Counted from the first letter of the stretch, positions 1 through 14,659 are shown. The stretch: 64,000 bases of DNA from Plectrocnemia conspersa (GCA_009617715.1 VTFK01000363.1:186001-250000); one strand, 5' to 3'. Translations and numbers: made by a program. The notes: a model not told the origin generated them from the letters alone.

Positions 1-980
1 TAATTGCTATAAATTACATTTTCAGAATTAAAAATCGCTTGTCTTTAATTTTATACTATTTGGAAGCAAAATACCTTCGTATTTATTCGCTAGCTAAACA
101 TGATCCATCAGTATAATACTGTGCTCCTCTTAGCAGTTAAAACACTTTTTTAATCAATAAATATTATTACAATTTTGCACAATGAAAATATTAATGTACA
201 ATACAACATTGAAACGATGAAATCTAGGAATTCATAAATAATTTGAGAAACTCAATATAATATTTTAACAAGAATTACGTCAATTGACTATGCTTTTTCT
301 GCAAATGAATAAAGATACATATTTTATAAAAACTCCGAAGCCATTTAAATCTAACCAAACTAGTTTTTCATGATAAAATATTAAATTAACATGTTACTCG
401 AATGCTCAATATTTACACCTTATATATAGAATTTATCGTGGACATTGTATTTTAGATCTAAAATGTCTATGCAATGTATATTTTCTCTCCTGAAAAAAAA
501 ATGTTAAAATGTAAAGCATATAGGATGCAAAACGGAAATTTAGTAGCTTGGCATTTTTGTTGACGATACCCTTTTGACGGCGCTCCACCTAGCCGTGTGA
601 GCTTTTAAGCGAATTTCAAGCTTCGCTGATAAAAAGAAAACGTCAACGAACTTAATACCGAACAGCGCTTCATACTAGAGCAGATTTGTAAAATAAATTC
701 AATTACTACAGCTTCCATAAAAAACATTTTTAATAAAATATTTTTAACTATAAAAGTAAATATCGACTTTACGGTTTCACTTTAATAATCGAATATGCGA
801 CGCGAAAATCTTTTGATTAAATAACGTTATATGAGCGATTTCAACCAACTTCTTCAAAATATAAAAAATATCTATCAGCAAATAAAATTTTATTTAATAT
901 AAAACAATGTAACGTTCTTAATTTCTAATTCGTTGTTTTCTAAATTTTTTTTATCGTTCTTAAATATTTTTTGTTAAATT
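1..980. other. A+T-rich noncoding stretch
   Basis: No open frame of substance and no recognisable repeat end. A slightly CG-richer piece lies at about 560-680. I see no gene here. Confidence 0.6.
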
Positions 981-981
981 T

Positions 982-1055
982 TTAAGGACGGAATAGAATC
1001 CGTAACGCTTCAGACTAGTAATTCTGAAGTTGCGAGATCGAGTCTCTGCAGCGGT
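982..1055 (+). pseudogene. tRNA-Thr(AGU)-like relic or tRNA-derived SINE head
   Basis: An anticodon arm is recognisable: a five-pair stem (tcaga/tctga) closes the loop CTAGTAA, with AGT in the anticodon position. Downstream, GCGAGATCGAGTCTC resembles a T-arm with the B-box pattern. The D-arm side (about 985-1005) is degenerate and the acceptor stem does not close convincingly. I read this as a decayed tRNA-Thr or the tRNA-like head of a SINE rather than a working tRNA. No SINE body or tail was identified downstream. Confidence 0.35.
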
Positions 1056-1374
1056 ACTCGAATATTTATTTAATAAAATGCGGTATTATTTAAAAAAACG
1101 GCCAAATTGCAGTGACATCTATTGATTATAAATTGTATGGCACATAATAATTTAGAATTAATTATATAGATGTCGCGATTGACCTACTCAGTTGGTACAG
1201 ATTTGTCCGTTGTAACATATTGGGCTTACGCCTGTCAGGTTAAGTTAGATATTGTATATATATTATTATTATTATTTAAAATTACTCTTATTACCCTTTT
1301 TTGTAATTTTTGCAACATCGTATTATTTCATTAATAAATTATATATAATTGTTACATTAAGAATGTAATTATTT
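1056..1374. other. A+T-rich spacer
   Basis: Mostly A/T with a short ATT microsatellite at about 1258-1277. Nothing recognisable. Confidence 0.5.
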
Positions 1375-3345
1375 GTTAATTGTTACAAGTATTAAGAATG
1401 GCTAAAAAGAAATGGTATGAAAAATTGATAGATGAAATACAAAATGATCCAAATAAGATGTGGAAATCAATAAAACAATTAATTAATCCAACTCAGAAAA
1501 ACGACATAATAAAAATGGAAATTAATGGAAATATATATCAAGATCCTTATATAATAGCAGAAAAAATGAATACATATTACATTGAGAGCATAGAAGAAAT
1601 TGTGAATTCAATACCAAGGATTAGTAATTTAGTACAATATAATAATAAAGCAATAATTGTAAAATTTAGTACTTTTTTAAATTTACATAATATGTAAATT
1701 TAAAAAAAGGAACTAGTACTGATGAACTAGATATAAATATAATTAAAGAATCATGGGAAATAATAGGAACTAAATTAAATTATTTAATAAATAAAGCACT
1801 CTCCTTAGGAGAAATGCCTGAAAATTTAAAGATTGCTACTATTGTACTTATAAATAAAAAATAGTAAAAAAGTTGAAGAAATGAGACCAATCAACATGCT
1901 ACCGTGTATAGAAAAAATAATAGAAGCAGTAGTAATCAAACAATTAAAGGAATTTATTACTTCTCAAAACATAATATGTGAACAACAATCGGGATTCAGA
2001 AAAAAGCATTTCACTGAAACTGCATTACAAGTAGTGATAAATGATTGGCTGTTGGCTAAGGATACAAACAAAATCATTGGAGCAGTTTTCTTAGATTTCA
2101 AGAGAGCCTTCGAAACAATAGACAGAAAAATAATGTTAAAGAAATTGGATAGTATAGGTATAAGTGATATAGTTTTAAGATGGTTTAATAATTACTTATA
2201 TAAAAGAAAACAAAAAAGTTAAAATAAATAATGTATATTCTGAAGAGAAATTAGTGTCTTATGGAGTACCACAAGGGTCTAAATTGGGACCATTGTTATT
2301 TGTTTTGTATAATAATGATATAGTTAATAACGTGAAAAAATGTAAAATTCATCTATTTGCGGATGACACATTAATGTATTGCATAGGTGATAACATTAAA
2401 GAAATTGTAAATAATTGAAATAATGAATTAAGTATATTAGAAATATGGTTAAAGAATAATGTACTTAAATTAAATGAGAATAAAACTAAATGTATGTTTA
2501 TTAATTATAAAAATGTGTTAGATAATAGTACCAAAATAGTAATAAATAACTCTAGTATAGAAATAGTGGATAATATAAAATATTTAGAAGTAATTGTTGA
2601 TACAAAATTAAATTTTAAAGAACATTGTAATTACATATTAAAAAAAATTAGTAGAAAAATAGGTTTATTATCTAGATTAAGAAATATATTAAGTATAAAT
2701 ACAAAAAAAAAATTTACCCTAGTATAATATTGCCCGATTTTAATTATTGTGCAACACTATTAAATATGTTAAATAAATTAGACAAACAAATGTTGCAAAA
2801 TTACAAAAATAGGGCAATGAGAGTAATTTTAAATAAAAATAGAATAACTAATTGTAAAAGTATGATTGATAGATTAGAATGGTTGAATGTTCAAGAAATA
2901 TTGAGTATGAATGTTTTAGTATTTATATATAAGTTAGAAAATAATATGTTACCAGAATATTTTTTAATAAGTATTTAATAAGAAATAAAGATGTACATAA
3001 ATATAATACTAGAAAAGAGAAAATTTAAAGATAATTAAGTATAAGAAAACGAGTACGGCTAGGGGAATTATGTACGGAGGTTTTGATTTATATAATAGTC
3101 TTCCAAGAGAAAAACCGAAACAGCAAAAAATATAACGGGTTTCATTAATGGAATAAAAAAAGCACCTTCGTACATATAGAAATAAATTATAATATTAAGA
3201 CTTTATTATTGTATATTTTTATTTTTTCTTTCTGTTATGTATTTTTTATATATTTTTATATATGTTTACTAAATTTGTTAGATGTAAAAATTAGCTATTA
3301 AGCTAAATAAATTAATAAAATAATAATAATAATAATAATAATTAA
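1375..3345 (+). mobile_element. Broken Jockey-superfamily LINE with TAA-repeat tail
   Basis: A non-LTR retrotransposon, 5'-truncated and broken by frameshifts and stops. Order of pieces: the linker before the reverse transcriptase (1380-1697, with MWKSIKQLINPTQK); RT fingers and palm A (1881-2222, with SGFRKKH and FLDFKRAFE); RT motif B (about 2262-2310, GVPQGSKLGPLLFVLY); the catalytic FADD (2356-2367); then thumb and C-terminal segments (2494-2978) and a last piece near 3050-3120. The 3' end is an (ATA/TAA)n microsatellite at about 3318-3342. The endonuclease domain is absent. The closest grouping I can give from the motifs is the Jockey/CR1/I superfamily. It cannot encode a working protein as it stands, and I found no target-site duplication. 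Confidence 0.85.
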
Positions 3346-3469
3346 TTCGCGGCTGTTTTTTTTATTTTCTTTGTAAACGTTAACGGCTCACTTTACTTTT
3401 ACACATTTAACATGTTTACAATTTAAGTTATTTTCACTTTAAGTTCTAGCAATTGAATCGTAACACGCG

Positions 3470-3830
3470 ACAAGCTTAAAGCTGTAGAGAGCGTTACACG
3501 TTGAATATTGAATATCTGCGTCGTAGACGACGCTACGTTACGATACAGGGGGTCAATAGTGTGGGGTCTACGACACCTACGTCTATATACACCCACACAC
3601 ACGTAGCCTTCGCGTTCATCTCCTTTTTCGTGGATATGCGGTACATCTTTATCGTTGCCACTTTGTACCGAGGTGTAAACTGCAGGGAGATTTAGATGAC
3701 AACCGAATGGCTGTACACACGAAAGCACTTTTCTCCGTACAGGTCGATGGTGGAAGTTTAACGGAGACATGTTCGTGGGACTTAATCGTTGCAATTTACA
3801 TATAAATAATTTTATTCTATCTGCCATTTA
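3470..3830. other. CpG-rich noncoding patch
   Basis: Locally rich in CG and AC repeats. Open frames exist on both strands (minus 3423-3827, plus 3501-3695), but they overlap, are rich in Arg, His, Thr and Val, and match no domain I know. Treated as noncoding; function unknown. Confidence 0.45.
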
Positions 3831-5300
3831 TAAACCTTCCCTAGCAAAACAAACATTGCAATGGTATTTCATATAGTTTTTGACGCTAATGCCAAACTAA
3901 CGAAAAGTGTTTATTTTTAGACGCTTCTTTAATTTTTTATGCGTTCTGACATTTCTGTCGTAAAAACTTATATTAACACTATATCGACACATTTTTTCCC
4001 GGAAAAATCGGATTGCGTCTGTTTTCGACAATTCATCGGCAAAACTTCTTGCCTATCTCTAATAACGATTTCATAAAAATAATATATTGTTTGAATATAA
4101 ATATGTAAAACGCAAAATATTAAATGTATATATTAGCTCGCCAGTAAAAGCTTAACAATTAAAGATATTGCATAATAATTAGAGATTTCATAGACCATCT
4201 ACTTGCTAGCACATTCATCGCGCTAACCACTTTAGAGCAACAAAAAAACTACACTTTTGTTCGTAAAGTAATAGACAATGCTTCTAACCTGCATAAAAAC
4301 CACTATTGTCATCTATCCATTGCATTAATGATCATAGAAAGTTTCACTTCAAGGTGTGATATTGCAATTGATGCAATTGGTCCACCAACATCTGTGTCTG
4401 TGATTCGAAAGAGCTGTCTCGAATCAAAAGTAAAAAATATGATACTCTTTGCAACATTATCATACTATCAAACGATTCGATACGAAACTGACAGAGACAA
4501 TTCGAGATGATAGGAACATAAGTAGTATTAATAAAAATTGCACACATAATAAAGTTGAAAAGTATATAATAACCACATAAATTTTAGTCGAAATTCACTA
4601 TATTTTTATGAGTCTCCAGAGATTCAACCATTTTAAAATTTAAATTTTCGATTATAACATATTGTTATTTCACACAGTAATAAATTCTTAAGTCTGACAC
4701 CGTAGCTGAAGTTTTAGATAAACTTGTCTGTAATTAAGTTTTTCCACTAGAAACGTCGTGCTCAATTATCCGAGTGTAACGTGAAAATTGATCAGAAAAG
4801 TTTCTCTTAAAAGTTAACAACGATAAATACCAAAGGTTTTAAAAGAAATGAATTTTATATAGCAAAGTGTATTTATATAATCTTTGTTAAATAAAAATTA
4901 TAGTTTGATTTTAATTGAAAATATATTATGATAACTATAATATATAATACATATTATTTGATATGAAAAAAAATACGTACCTATGAAAAATAATATGTAA
5001 TAGTTATTTAATTAATCAACTTATTTTTGAATAAAACTATATATAATTAAACAAATATGGATTAAAAAGTAAAAAATAGTTTTTTATATTTCTCCATAGA
5101 TTTCAATTTTAATAACATTTTCATGTTTATGCTACGAATCTTCTGCACAACTATTAAATAACACCTCTAATTTTTACTTAGGTTACATATTAATAACAAT
5201 GGACTTAATGATTTAATGTGAATCTTTTTATAAGTTTAAATATATTTACTAATATTTTTTTAAATTATCAATATAAAACGTTTAATTACAACAATTACAT
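3831..5300. other. A+T-rich noncoding stretch
   Basis: Only chance frames of about 60 codons on both strands near 4330-4550. Nothing recognisable. Confidence 0.55.
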
Positions 5301-5309
5301 AATAATAAT

Positions 5310-5600
5310 CGTGCGACATTGTAATACACAAAGGCGTCGTTTTGCGTCGCTCGGTATGTGTGGTAAAATTTTCAATGGCACACACGAGTGGTTAGTTAAT
5401 TTCCTTTAATGGCCATGTTAAAATTTCTTAAGACGTTAAGGATTTAACGACTACAATATGCCAGGAGGGAAACTTTACGGCACGGACATATTAAATACGT
5501 CGAGGATTTATGAGACGTTCTTAACTCGTTGCTGTTCCCGACTCGAGATGATACGAATTGATACCATCATATCATCGCATTATAGCGTTCGTTGAATGTG
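5310..5600. other. CpG-rich noncoding patch
   Basis: Contains several CG-bearing words (ggcgtcgttttgcgtcgctc, ttcccgactcgagatgatac) in otherwise A+T-rich DNA. No coding frame, no terminal repeats. Candidate regulatory DNA only by composition. Confidence 0.4.
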
Positions 5601-6741
5601 AAACTTTTAAGGATCAAATTTGCAAACGGTATGTGTGTATATGGAGAATGTAATATAAAAGAGTGTTTGGTAAATATTCCTCTCCTTGATTAAATTAACG
5701 TCGATGATGTGAATGGAAACGCGGGTCAGTGTATGAAGAGCGTACGGAATTTTCATTTGCGATATAAGCCATCCGGAAAATCCGGGGGTGTGTTTTTTTT
5801 TTGAACAAAAAATAAACCGGCACACGTATTTCGGATTAAGTTTATTCTTACTAATAAATCCGATGTGCATTTAATAAAAAAATGCAATATGTTCATATAT
5901 ATTTATGTGAAGTTGAAATTATTTTTATTTCATTTATCATATTAAACAAAAAAACTTTTATGTTTGTCAATGACATATTGGCACTAAATTAATTATTATT
6001 TCCTAAAAATTGATTTTTAAATAATAAGTAATAGAATACTTTGAGTATTACTATTAAAATAATAATATAAAAAATCATTTTTTGATCAAAAATTGTATAT
6101 AGTAGGGAAAAAATAATTTTAGATTTATTTAATACATTTTTCGACTACTTACAATATGATAAATATGCATCTTTACAAAAAAATGTTTGGCTTTCTTTAA
6201 AAGTAAACAAGAAAATTCCATTCAATTTAGAGTAAGCATCAAATTCTTTGGCAAATGATTTTTTTTAATATAAAAAATGTACCGTTTTTAATTTCTAATT
6301 CGTTGTTTTAACATTTTTTTAATCGTTTTTGAATATTTTTTGTCGTTTTTTGTATAAAATATTTTTAAAAGACCACTATCATATTTAATTTAAAAAAATA
6401 TGTTTAAGTAGATAAGTTTTCGACAAACGTTATAAATAATCCATAGGTACTTTCTGTCATACAGTGAAACAACGGTACAACATCATAATTTACGTTATTC
6501 CACAATTAAAAATGTTCATTCTTGACAAAATCCAATATCGTGTTATATATACACTAGTTAAGTATAAAAAAACTTTTTGATGAATAATTTGTGAAATATA
6601 ATATTATAAAAATCAAAAATGAACGTATGTAAATCAGTAAATTAATTTTTCACCTCCTGTAAATTTTACTATTTACGAATTTAAGACTTTTTATATTTGA
6701 CTTATTATCGTTATTTTAGTTTAACATTTTAAATATACTCC
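5601..6741. other. A+T-rich noncoding stretch
   Basis: A chance minus-strand frame occupies 5607-5870. The rest is simple A/T-rich sequence without terminal repeats or gene features. Confidence 0.55.
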
Positions 6742-6745
6742 TTAA

Positions 6746-6984
6746 CCCTTTGGACGCGTTAATCAAAAATAATATTCAATTATTATTTTTTTGAAAAATG
6801 CAAATTTTACCATGATACTGTATTTTTATGTTCTGATTTTTTAATTTTTATTTATTTAAAATATTTTATGTTTATTCACAAAAAAAAAAGTTTTTTTTGA
6901 AAAGCATTTTTTCTTAATGATTTTTGCGTAAAAAGATAAAAAAAATCAATTGGGCCACTGTAGTCGATTTCCGCGTTCAAAGGG
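6746..6984. mobile_element. piggyBac-type MITE (239 bp) with TTAA duplication
   Basis: Both ends abut TTAA (6742-6745 and 6985-6988), the piggyBac target. Left end CCCTTTGGACGCG and right end, read inward, CCCTTTGAACGCG form terminal inverted repeats that differ at one base over 13. The CCCTTTG start is also that of canonical piggyBac ends. The interior is A/T-rich with no transposase. A non-autonomous deletion derivative is the simplest reading. Confidence 0.85.
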
Positions 6985-6988
6985 TTAA

Positions 6989-7819
6989 TATAAGCTATTT
7001 TTCAATGCTTATATCAGTGAAAAGGATTTGACTGATTCGTTTACGTAAACAATAGTAGAAATATTAAAACCATTATTACAAATTTATTTTTAGTTGAAGG
7101 GTATTTTTTTTTACAAAAGTTCAGTAGTAGTATTGTTTCATAAGAAAAAAAAATATTTTATGTCATCCTAAGTAAATAAATGTTCTCAAATCGTATAAGG
7201 GCAAAAGATTAAAAATTATACATTTTGAACACCAAATATATTTTTGTAAACATTTTAAATGATTATAAATATTAAATATTTACATTAACAAAATATATAA
7301 TAATATACTTGTTAAAAAAAATATATTTTATATTTGTTTTAACTTAATTACATTTTTAATCAAACTAAAAATATATATGTTTTATTTGCTTATTATTGTA
7401 AAATGGTAGAAAACTATACAACCTCATAAATAATAATATAATGATCATTTTTGTACATTGAGTTTGTAGTATATCTAAAAGACCTGTTCTCATCATTAGT
7501 AATGTTATTCAGATGTAACTCGTTGGATTAACTTCTGTAATGTATAATAGTAACATGTAATAGTATATAGACTTTAATAAAACATTCTAATTGCTCAATT
7601 TTTTTTGCAGGTAAGCTTTGACAACTATAATTAAACGTCACAAATGTTAACTGTTCATAGAAGGGTAAGAATTCAAAATATAATAAATATTAAATTTTAT
7701 TGCATATTTAATATTACATTACAATAGTTATTGTTTAGGATAACTTACTGATGCTAATTCTCAGTAAGTTTTTTTAAATTTAAAGTAAAGTACATTGAAA
7801 TATGTAGGTCACCGTTTTT
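6989..7819. other. A+T-rich spacer with one small hairpin
   Basis: At 7742-7770 the perfect 10-bp arms AACTTACTGA/TCAGTAAGTT enclose 9 bases and are followed by a T-run. Otherwise nothing recognisable. Confidence 0.5.
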
Positions 7820-8530
7820 ATTTAAATTTTGCACACCCTGCCCCATAACATCATGTACTTGCAGTCGTATTCAAAGGCAACATTTGTCTGTGTAGTTAAA
7901 AGCTCAAACCACAACGAATACGTCTTCACCTTGAGCACCGGGCAACATGTCGCATTTTCCCGTAACGAGCGACGACGCTTTTCGGTTAAAAGTTAAAAAA
8001 ATTAACGGTCCCGTTATACACTCGTAAACTTTGACGTTTAAAATATTGCTATATGTAAACTTTTGAATAATATCAAAACCTTCTTAGCCATCCAGTACAC
8101 GAATTTTTTCAGTTAAGCGTAAACACCTTTATATATATAAATATATTTCAAATTAATCAAACTATTTGTATGCCCTGTCAAATAATGTGTATTGGATTTA
8201 AGCCGAGAGCTTAACCGGTGGACCATTTTAAACCATATGGGCGCTAGCTCTTATCAAAAAATTGTTGACGTATACCTATGTAAAGCGATTTCTCGCTGAG
8301 CAATCTCGGTTTTGCGTGTTTTTGTGGAGAGTTTTATTTATGGATTCAGCTTTCGGTGCGAAAGTCGAAAAATAATGACGCATCAATCTCGTATCGATGG
8401 CTTTTGGTTTAGGTTTGACTATATATATGTTTTTATAGGCGTTTTGCAATCGATAAACTTGCGTTACAATAGGAATACAATCAACACATACAAATATATA
8501 TTGTTACATAATTATAAGTTTAGAAAATAG
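7820..8530. other. Mixed-composition patch, noncoding
   Basis: CG-richer segments at about 7820-8040 and 8200-8420 sit among A/T-rich DNA. A 72-codon plus frame (8312-8530) has no recognisable domain and an A/T-rich tail, and is judged a chance frame. Confidence 0.4.
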
Positions 8531-9150
8531 TTTATTTTCTCAAGTAGTCAATTTATTTAAATTTTAATATGATTATCCACAAATAATACAAAATAACTGC
8601 ATCAGTTCAATGAGTTATACATATAATTATAAACGTCATATAATATTTTTTTGAAACACTGCCATAAAATTTTAAAAAGGGTATTAAATTTCAATATGAC
8701 TCGTAAAATATTAAGAATTTGAATGCATTACAATTTTACATTGCATTGCATTGTATGAATGGCGTCGATATTTTGTAAGCTCAATATCGCATAACAATTA
8801 TTATGTGTGCAATTTAATGAGATTGCGCCTCGCTTGAGCTGGTTCAAAAATTATGCATCATTACAAATGTGTATGCTAGAGAAATTTTCCATCGGGAGTT
8901 TTCCACGGAACACATATGAAAATTTTATGTATAAAATCTGCATCAGACTCTAACAACATCGGATATGTATTATATAAAATATGACATTAAATTAATGTTT
9001 AGGGTCAATAATTCTGAGGTCATTCAAACGACTATTTAAAATATTATAGAAAGTAAATAATCCACTCGCTAAATAAAAAAATACTTAATACCACAATTAA
9101 CTACTTACTTGTTAAAAGATCCATCCCGTTAACTATTTATAATGACTAGT
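8531..9150. other. A+T-rich spacer
   Basis: No gene, no repeat end found. Confidence 0.5.
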
Positions 9151-9154
9151 AAAA

Positions 9155-10223
9155 TGCCTGCACTACACTCTCTGGAACTAGGCCATGATTAGCCAAGGAC
9201 GGAGAATATAGTGGGTTAATTCGGTCGAGTTCGGTTCTGCCCGCTCTAAAATCTCTCGGTGGTTCTCCGAGGCTACCGAGAACGGGAGGTAAAGTGGGGG
9301 TAATTTAGGTCGACTTGGCCAGCTTCGAGCGTTTCCGAACATTGTCGGCAAAAGGACCGAAGTCGGAGCTGCTCTTTCGAGCGCAAACGGTGAGATACTT
9401 CCCCTTTCGCTCTCTCGCGTGTTAAGTGACGAGAGTGAGAGAGATAATGATATGGTTTTTCGCAAACTGAGATAGAACGAGTAACTCGGTTCAATTTCAG
9501 TATGCGCGTAGGCTTCCTATGGTTAGCACGCACGTCGAGCGCTGTTAAGTTATAATACCACATGCTTATCGGGGACTTCAACTCTTACTGACATCTTTGA
9601 ATATTTTAGGGAACCAAAAAGGATTAATTATATATTTGATAGTATATTCTTCGAACAGATATCGTTATTATATTTTTTTCATATAAAATTAAATAATTAA
9701 TAAATAATTAGTGGTACTTGATTTTATTAAAAAAAATCGTTTCGAATATCCTTATGTATTTTCCTATATAAATGTCACCCCATAACGAATTCTTATTTAG
9801 AATCGATGGCGACAAATTCTAGGATAGTCACAGATGTGGTGTTAGTATTCTGAAGTATCATTTTTATGCCTTATGTCATTTTGCAAAAGCCGACAAAGAT
9901 TTTGCGTAAATTAAATATTTACGACCGAAAAGTTTTTACTGATATTATATTGGTGAGTGCCCACACAAACGTTTATAATTATCATTAGCGTAGTTTTTAT
10001 AATATGACAATTTAAAAATTGCGATTATTTGGCACATTTTTCGATCGTGCGCAAATATGCCATCTGTACACGACAGCAGCCGCAGCGCGGACGTCGTTCA
10101 CGTTCCCGTCCAGACGGTATATTAAATTTGTGGCTGTGTGGCCGCTACTCGGAAGTTGGTGACCTCGACCGACTTCCAGTTGAACTTCGGTTCGGACAAC
10201 TTCCAGAGAGTGTAGTGCAAGCA
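9155..10223. mobile_element. Non-autonomous TIR transposon, 1069 bp (same family as 45115-45290)
   Basis: The 25-bp terminal inverted repeats are 9155-9179 (starts TGCCTGCACTACACTCTCTG) and 10199-10223 (read inward, TGCTTGCACTACACTCTCTG), with two mismatches overall. The flanks are AAA at 9152-9154 and AAA at 10224-10226, a possible 3-bp target duplication. Both ends are CpG-rich and share subterminal sequence with the 176-bp element at 45115: a GGCCATG/AAGGACGG block on the left and GGTGACCTCGACCG plus TTCGGTTCGG on the right. The middle (about 9580-10020) is A/T-rich. Open frames inside it (minus 9178-9581, plus and minus 10012-10244) lie over the repeated ends and look like no transposase, so they are not called as genes. 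A 3-bp duplication fits PIF/Harbinger or CMC-like families, but the superfamily is not established. Confidence 0.8.
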
Positions 10224-10474
10224 AAACAACCTTTTTGTGCATAATTATTTTACTTTTCGTTTACTTGTTTTTTACAACATTTTGTGTGTATAAAAAATAT
10301 AAGAATTGCATTCTTAGATTCCTCAAAAAATTATAAAGTATATATGAGTATAAAATTTTTCAACAACTTATGTATAAGGACCATTATGACGCGTTGAAAG
10401 TACTTACAAAATAATTTAAGGTCAGATTTCTTATAAGTAAACAAAATCTTTTATAAAAATTTGATCGTCTTTGA

Positions 10475-11963
<1,489 letters not shown>

Positions 11964-11971
11964 GTCTTTGA

Positions 11972-13175
11972 TAACATACTACGAAATACTAAAACAAATA
12001 TAGAATAATATTTTTATAAACGATGTCAGATAACAAATACTTTTTTCACCTTTCGTTACATTAGAGTTTAACCTAATTTAAATACGCAAAAAATGCTATT
12101 GCAATGGTACTTATAATATCATTTAGTGTTGAAAATTTGAAATCTTCATTCTCAGATTAAGTATAGCAAATTTGCTTATTGTGGCAATCCAATGTTTTAT
12201 TTATTGTCGACGATTCTTCTAATGTACTGATTTATTTATCAAGTGATTTTGAAACATATTTTTTTGTATAAAATTATTTAAAAAAGCAATAACAGTTACA
12301 CTTTTAAGTCATTTTAATCGAATTAAAAAAAATGTAATTTATTATTTATAATATTAGAATTTAATTTAATACAAATGTATATAAATAAACCATATATAAT
12401 ATATGAATATTTATATTATCAACAATACCACCTAAATATGTCCCACTTGGTGATAAACCTAAATCTTTTAATTTTGTAATTGTAACTTTTAGAATACATA
12501 TACATATATTCTTAGGCGCAAAATTTAGTTTTGACTTAATTCAAAATATCGATAAACTAAAATTAAAAATATAATCTTTTCAATTCCATAATTATAAATC
12601 TTTTTGAAAGAGTAAAGGCTTTGTTATGTCTTTTAAACAAAGTCATAATATAAGTTTATAGATTTTTTTCTGTTCTTCTGCCATCAAAAAATTACCAGAG
12701 TTACAAAATATTATATATAGATTTGCAAATTTTTATTATAATTTAATTTTTAGATCTATATGATTATTATAGTATGTTAATAAAATTTGTGAAGCCAAGC
12801 AGTATTTTGTAAACTTGTTATTGTTGACATAAATCCACAAGGTTAAAAAAACCATACAATAATTTTTTTTGCTGAATAATTTTATGTAATCTTAAATTTT
12901 ATTACACTAATTTACTTTACGTAAAAATACTTTGGCTTAGTAAAAATACTACCAGGCAAAATATTATAAATCAAAAAATATTTATTATTACATTTATTAT
13001 TGATATTTAAATTTAAAAATAATAGTATATTTTTGAGACACTCTATACAAGCAGTTTACATACACATATTATCGCCGGAGGGGTAGCACTAAAATTTTAA
13101 TATTCTTATCTGCAACTTTATGACTAAGACTCAGAGAGCTGTTTAAAAAGCCGTAAATTTAATGGAGATTCGCAA
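11972..13175. other. A+T-rich noncoding stretch
   Basis: Long A/T-rich DNA without open frames or terminal repeats that I could recognise. Confidence 0.55.
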
Positions 13176-13179
13176 TATG

Positions 13180-13420
13180 CGAAACTATAACGATCGTCTT
13201 CTCAAAAGAAAGAAACCTTTTCTATATTCTCTCCTTCTTCGCCGCGGAGCTTTCCGTCCTCCAAAAAGCTTTCGTTAAAACCCAAACCTAAGATTTCATT
13301 TTTTGCTCAGGCTTTTAGCCGCATGCCGATCCTATTTCGTCTTTATTTGTCCCTTCGCGTTTTTTTGGTTGAGCATTTCATCTTGTTCCTTCGCCGCTTG
13401 CTTCTCTCGTCACCTAAATT
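13180..13420. other. Pyrimidine-rich, CG-containing noncoding patch
   Basis: The plus strand is dominated by C/T with words such as cttcgccgcggagctttccg and ccttcgccgcttgcttctct. No coding frame; no paired ends. Confidence 0.4.
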
Positions 13421-14659
13421 GATAAGATAATTAATCAAATTATCTCGCCTTTAATTTAATAAAAATAAAAAAATGTAAGAATCGTAAACATAATTTTGAC
13501 ATACAATTCTTGAAGCAATATATTTTATACAGTTAGATAAATTCTCCTTAATTTTAAACTAATATTACCAACTGAAAGATCCTGTATTAAGGCTCTTCGA
13601 TTTTTCAGTTAAAATAGTTTTTTTCTAAGTTATGTTATATAAGTCTTTATATAACATCACTTGAACATAATAAAATAATGGATCTGCAGAGCAATATTAA
13701 CAATATAGAACAGTGCAATATCAAAGTCAGATCAGTGACAAATAAAATCTTAATATTTTACTTTTATGTGATTAGTATAATGTGTCTTTTCTGCTGACTG
13801 TTAAACTTTTCGAAATATATACTTTTTTAAATGTTTAATGATTATTATAAAAAAACATACACTTATGGTGGATTTAACTGTGTGGTAGCAATTTTTAAAA
13901 TATTGTTTTTTTTTTATCCATAGATTTAAATATATATTTTCACACTATAAATTTCTGTCAATCATTAATATTACTGTAAAGTAGTAATAATTTTAATGTG
14001 GTTTTTAACATTTAATGAAATAAATACTACAAATATTTTGGTTTTATTTTTATTGTATATTTTACAAAAAATAAAATATGTGATATTTTAATTGAAAGTT
14101 GAATTAAAATACATATATTGTATTTTATTAGTTAAATAGACAATTATATATAATACAGAATATTTTTTTGATTATATAAACGAATGCAAAAAATATAAAT
14201 ATAAATTATATTTAACAATTATATAATGAAACCATTTAAACCCTTATATATTTAATCAATACAGAATAATTATAATATTAAACCCTTTAAACCCTTAACC
14301 AAACCCAAACCCTGTGGCAAACATAATCTATGATGATTGATTAGAATCATAATTATATATAATAGTTATCACTAGTTCCGATCTCCCAGACACAATAAAA
14401 ATTGAGTCCATATGGGATTCGAATCTATGTCTTTTAAGTCAGTAGTCAGCGACTTGAAATTTAATCAAAAGATGGCATTTTGCTAGCGTAAAATTTTTTT
14501 TACGTTTGCTTTAAACATTTAAAATTCCGCTAAAATATCAGACCGTAATGTGGTAAATGTATTTTTTTTTAATTAAATCAATGGAGTTTAAAAATGCAAT
14601 AATTGCTAAGTAATCATATATGTGGTTATTGTGCTATTATTATCATTATAAGAACAATA
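13421..14659. other. A+T-rich stretch with a tRNA-like B-box relic
   Basis: Mostly featureless. At 14415-14435 the minus strand carries ATTCGAATCCCAT, a B-box-like word as in a T-arm, preceded on that strand by an anticodon-arm-like stretch that does not fold convincingly. It could be a decayed tRNA or SINE. This stretch also contains the 3' flank of the caspase-like gene; no clear AATAAA signal lies close to its stop. Confidence 0.35.

Noticed and set aside
3423..3827. 134-codon minus-strand open frame
   Set aside because: Overlaps a plus frame, lies in a CpG-rich patch, shows no domain and has an Arg/Thr-rich composition expected of chance.
9178..9581. Two overlapping minus-strand frames of 95-102 codons
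   Set aside because: They lie across the left end of a TIR element whose sequence recurs in the noncoding 176-bp MITE.
10012..10244. Opposite-strand frames over the same segment
   Set aside because: They run over the right terminal repeat of the 9155 element.
14220..14320. AAACCC-like telomeric-looking repeats
   Set aside because: Irregular spacing and not the insect TTAGG pattern; a few chance words.
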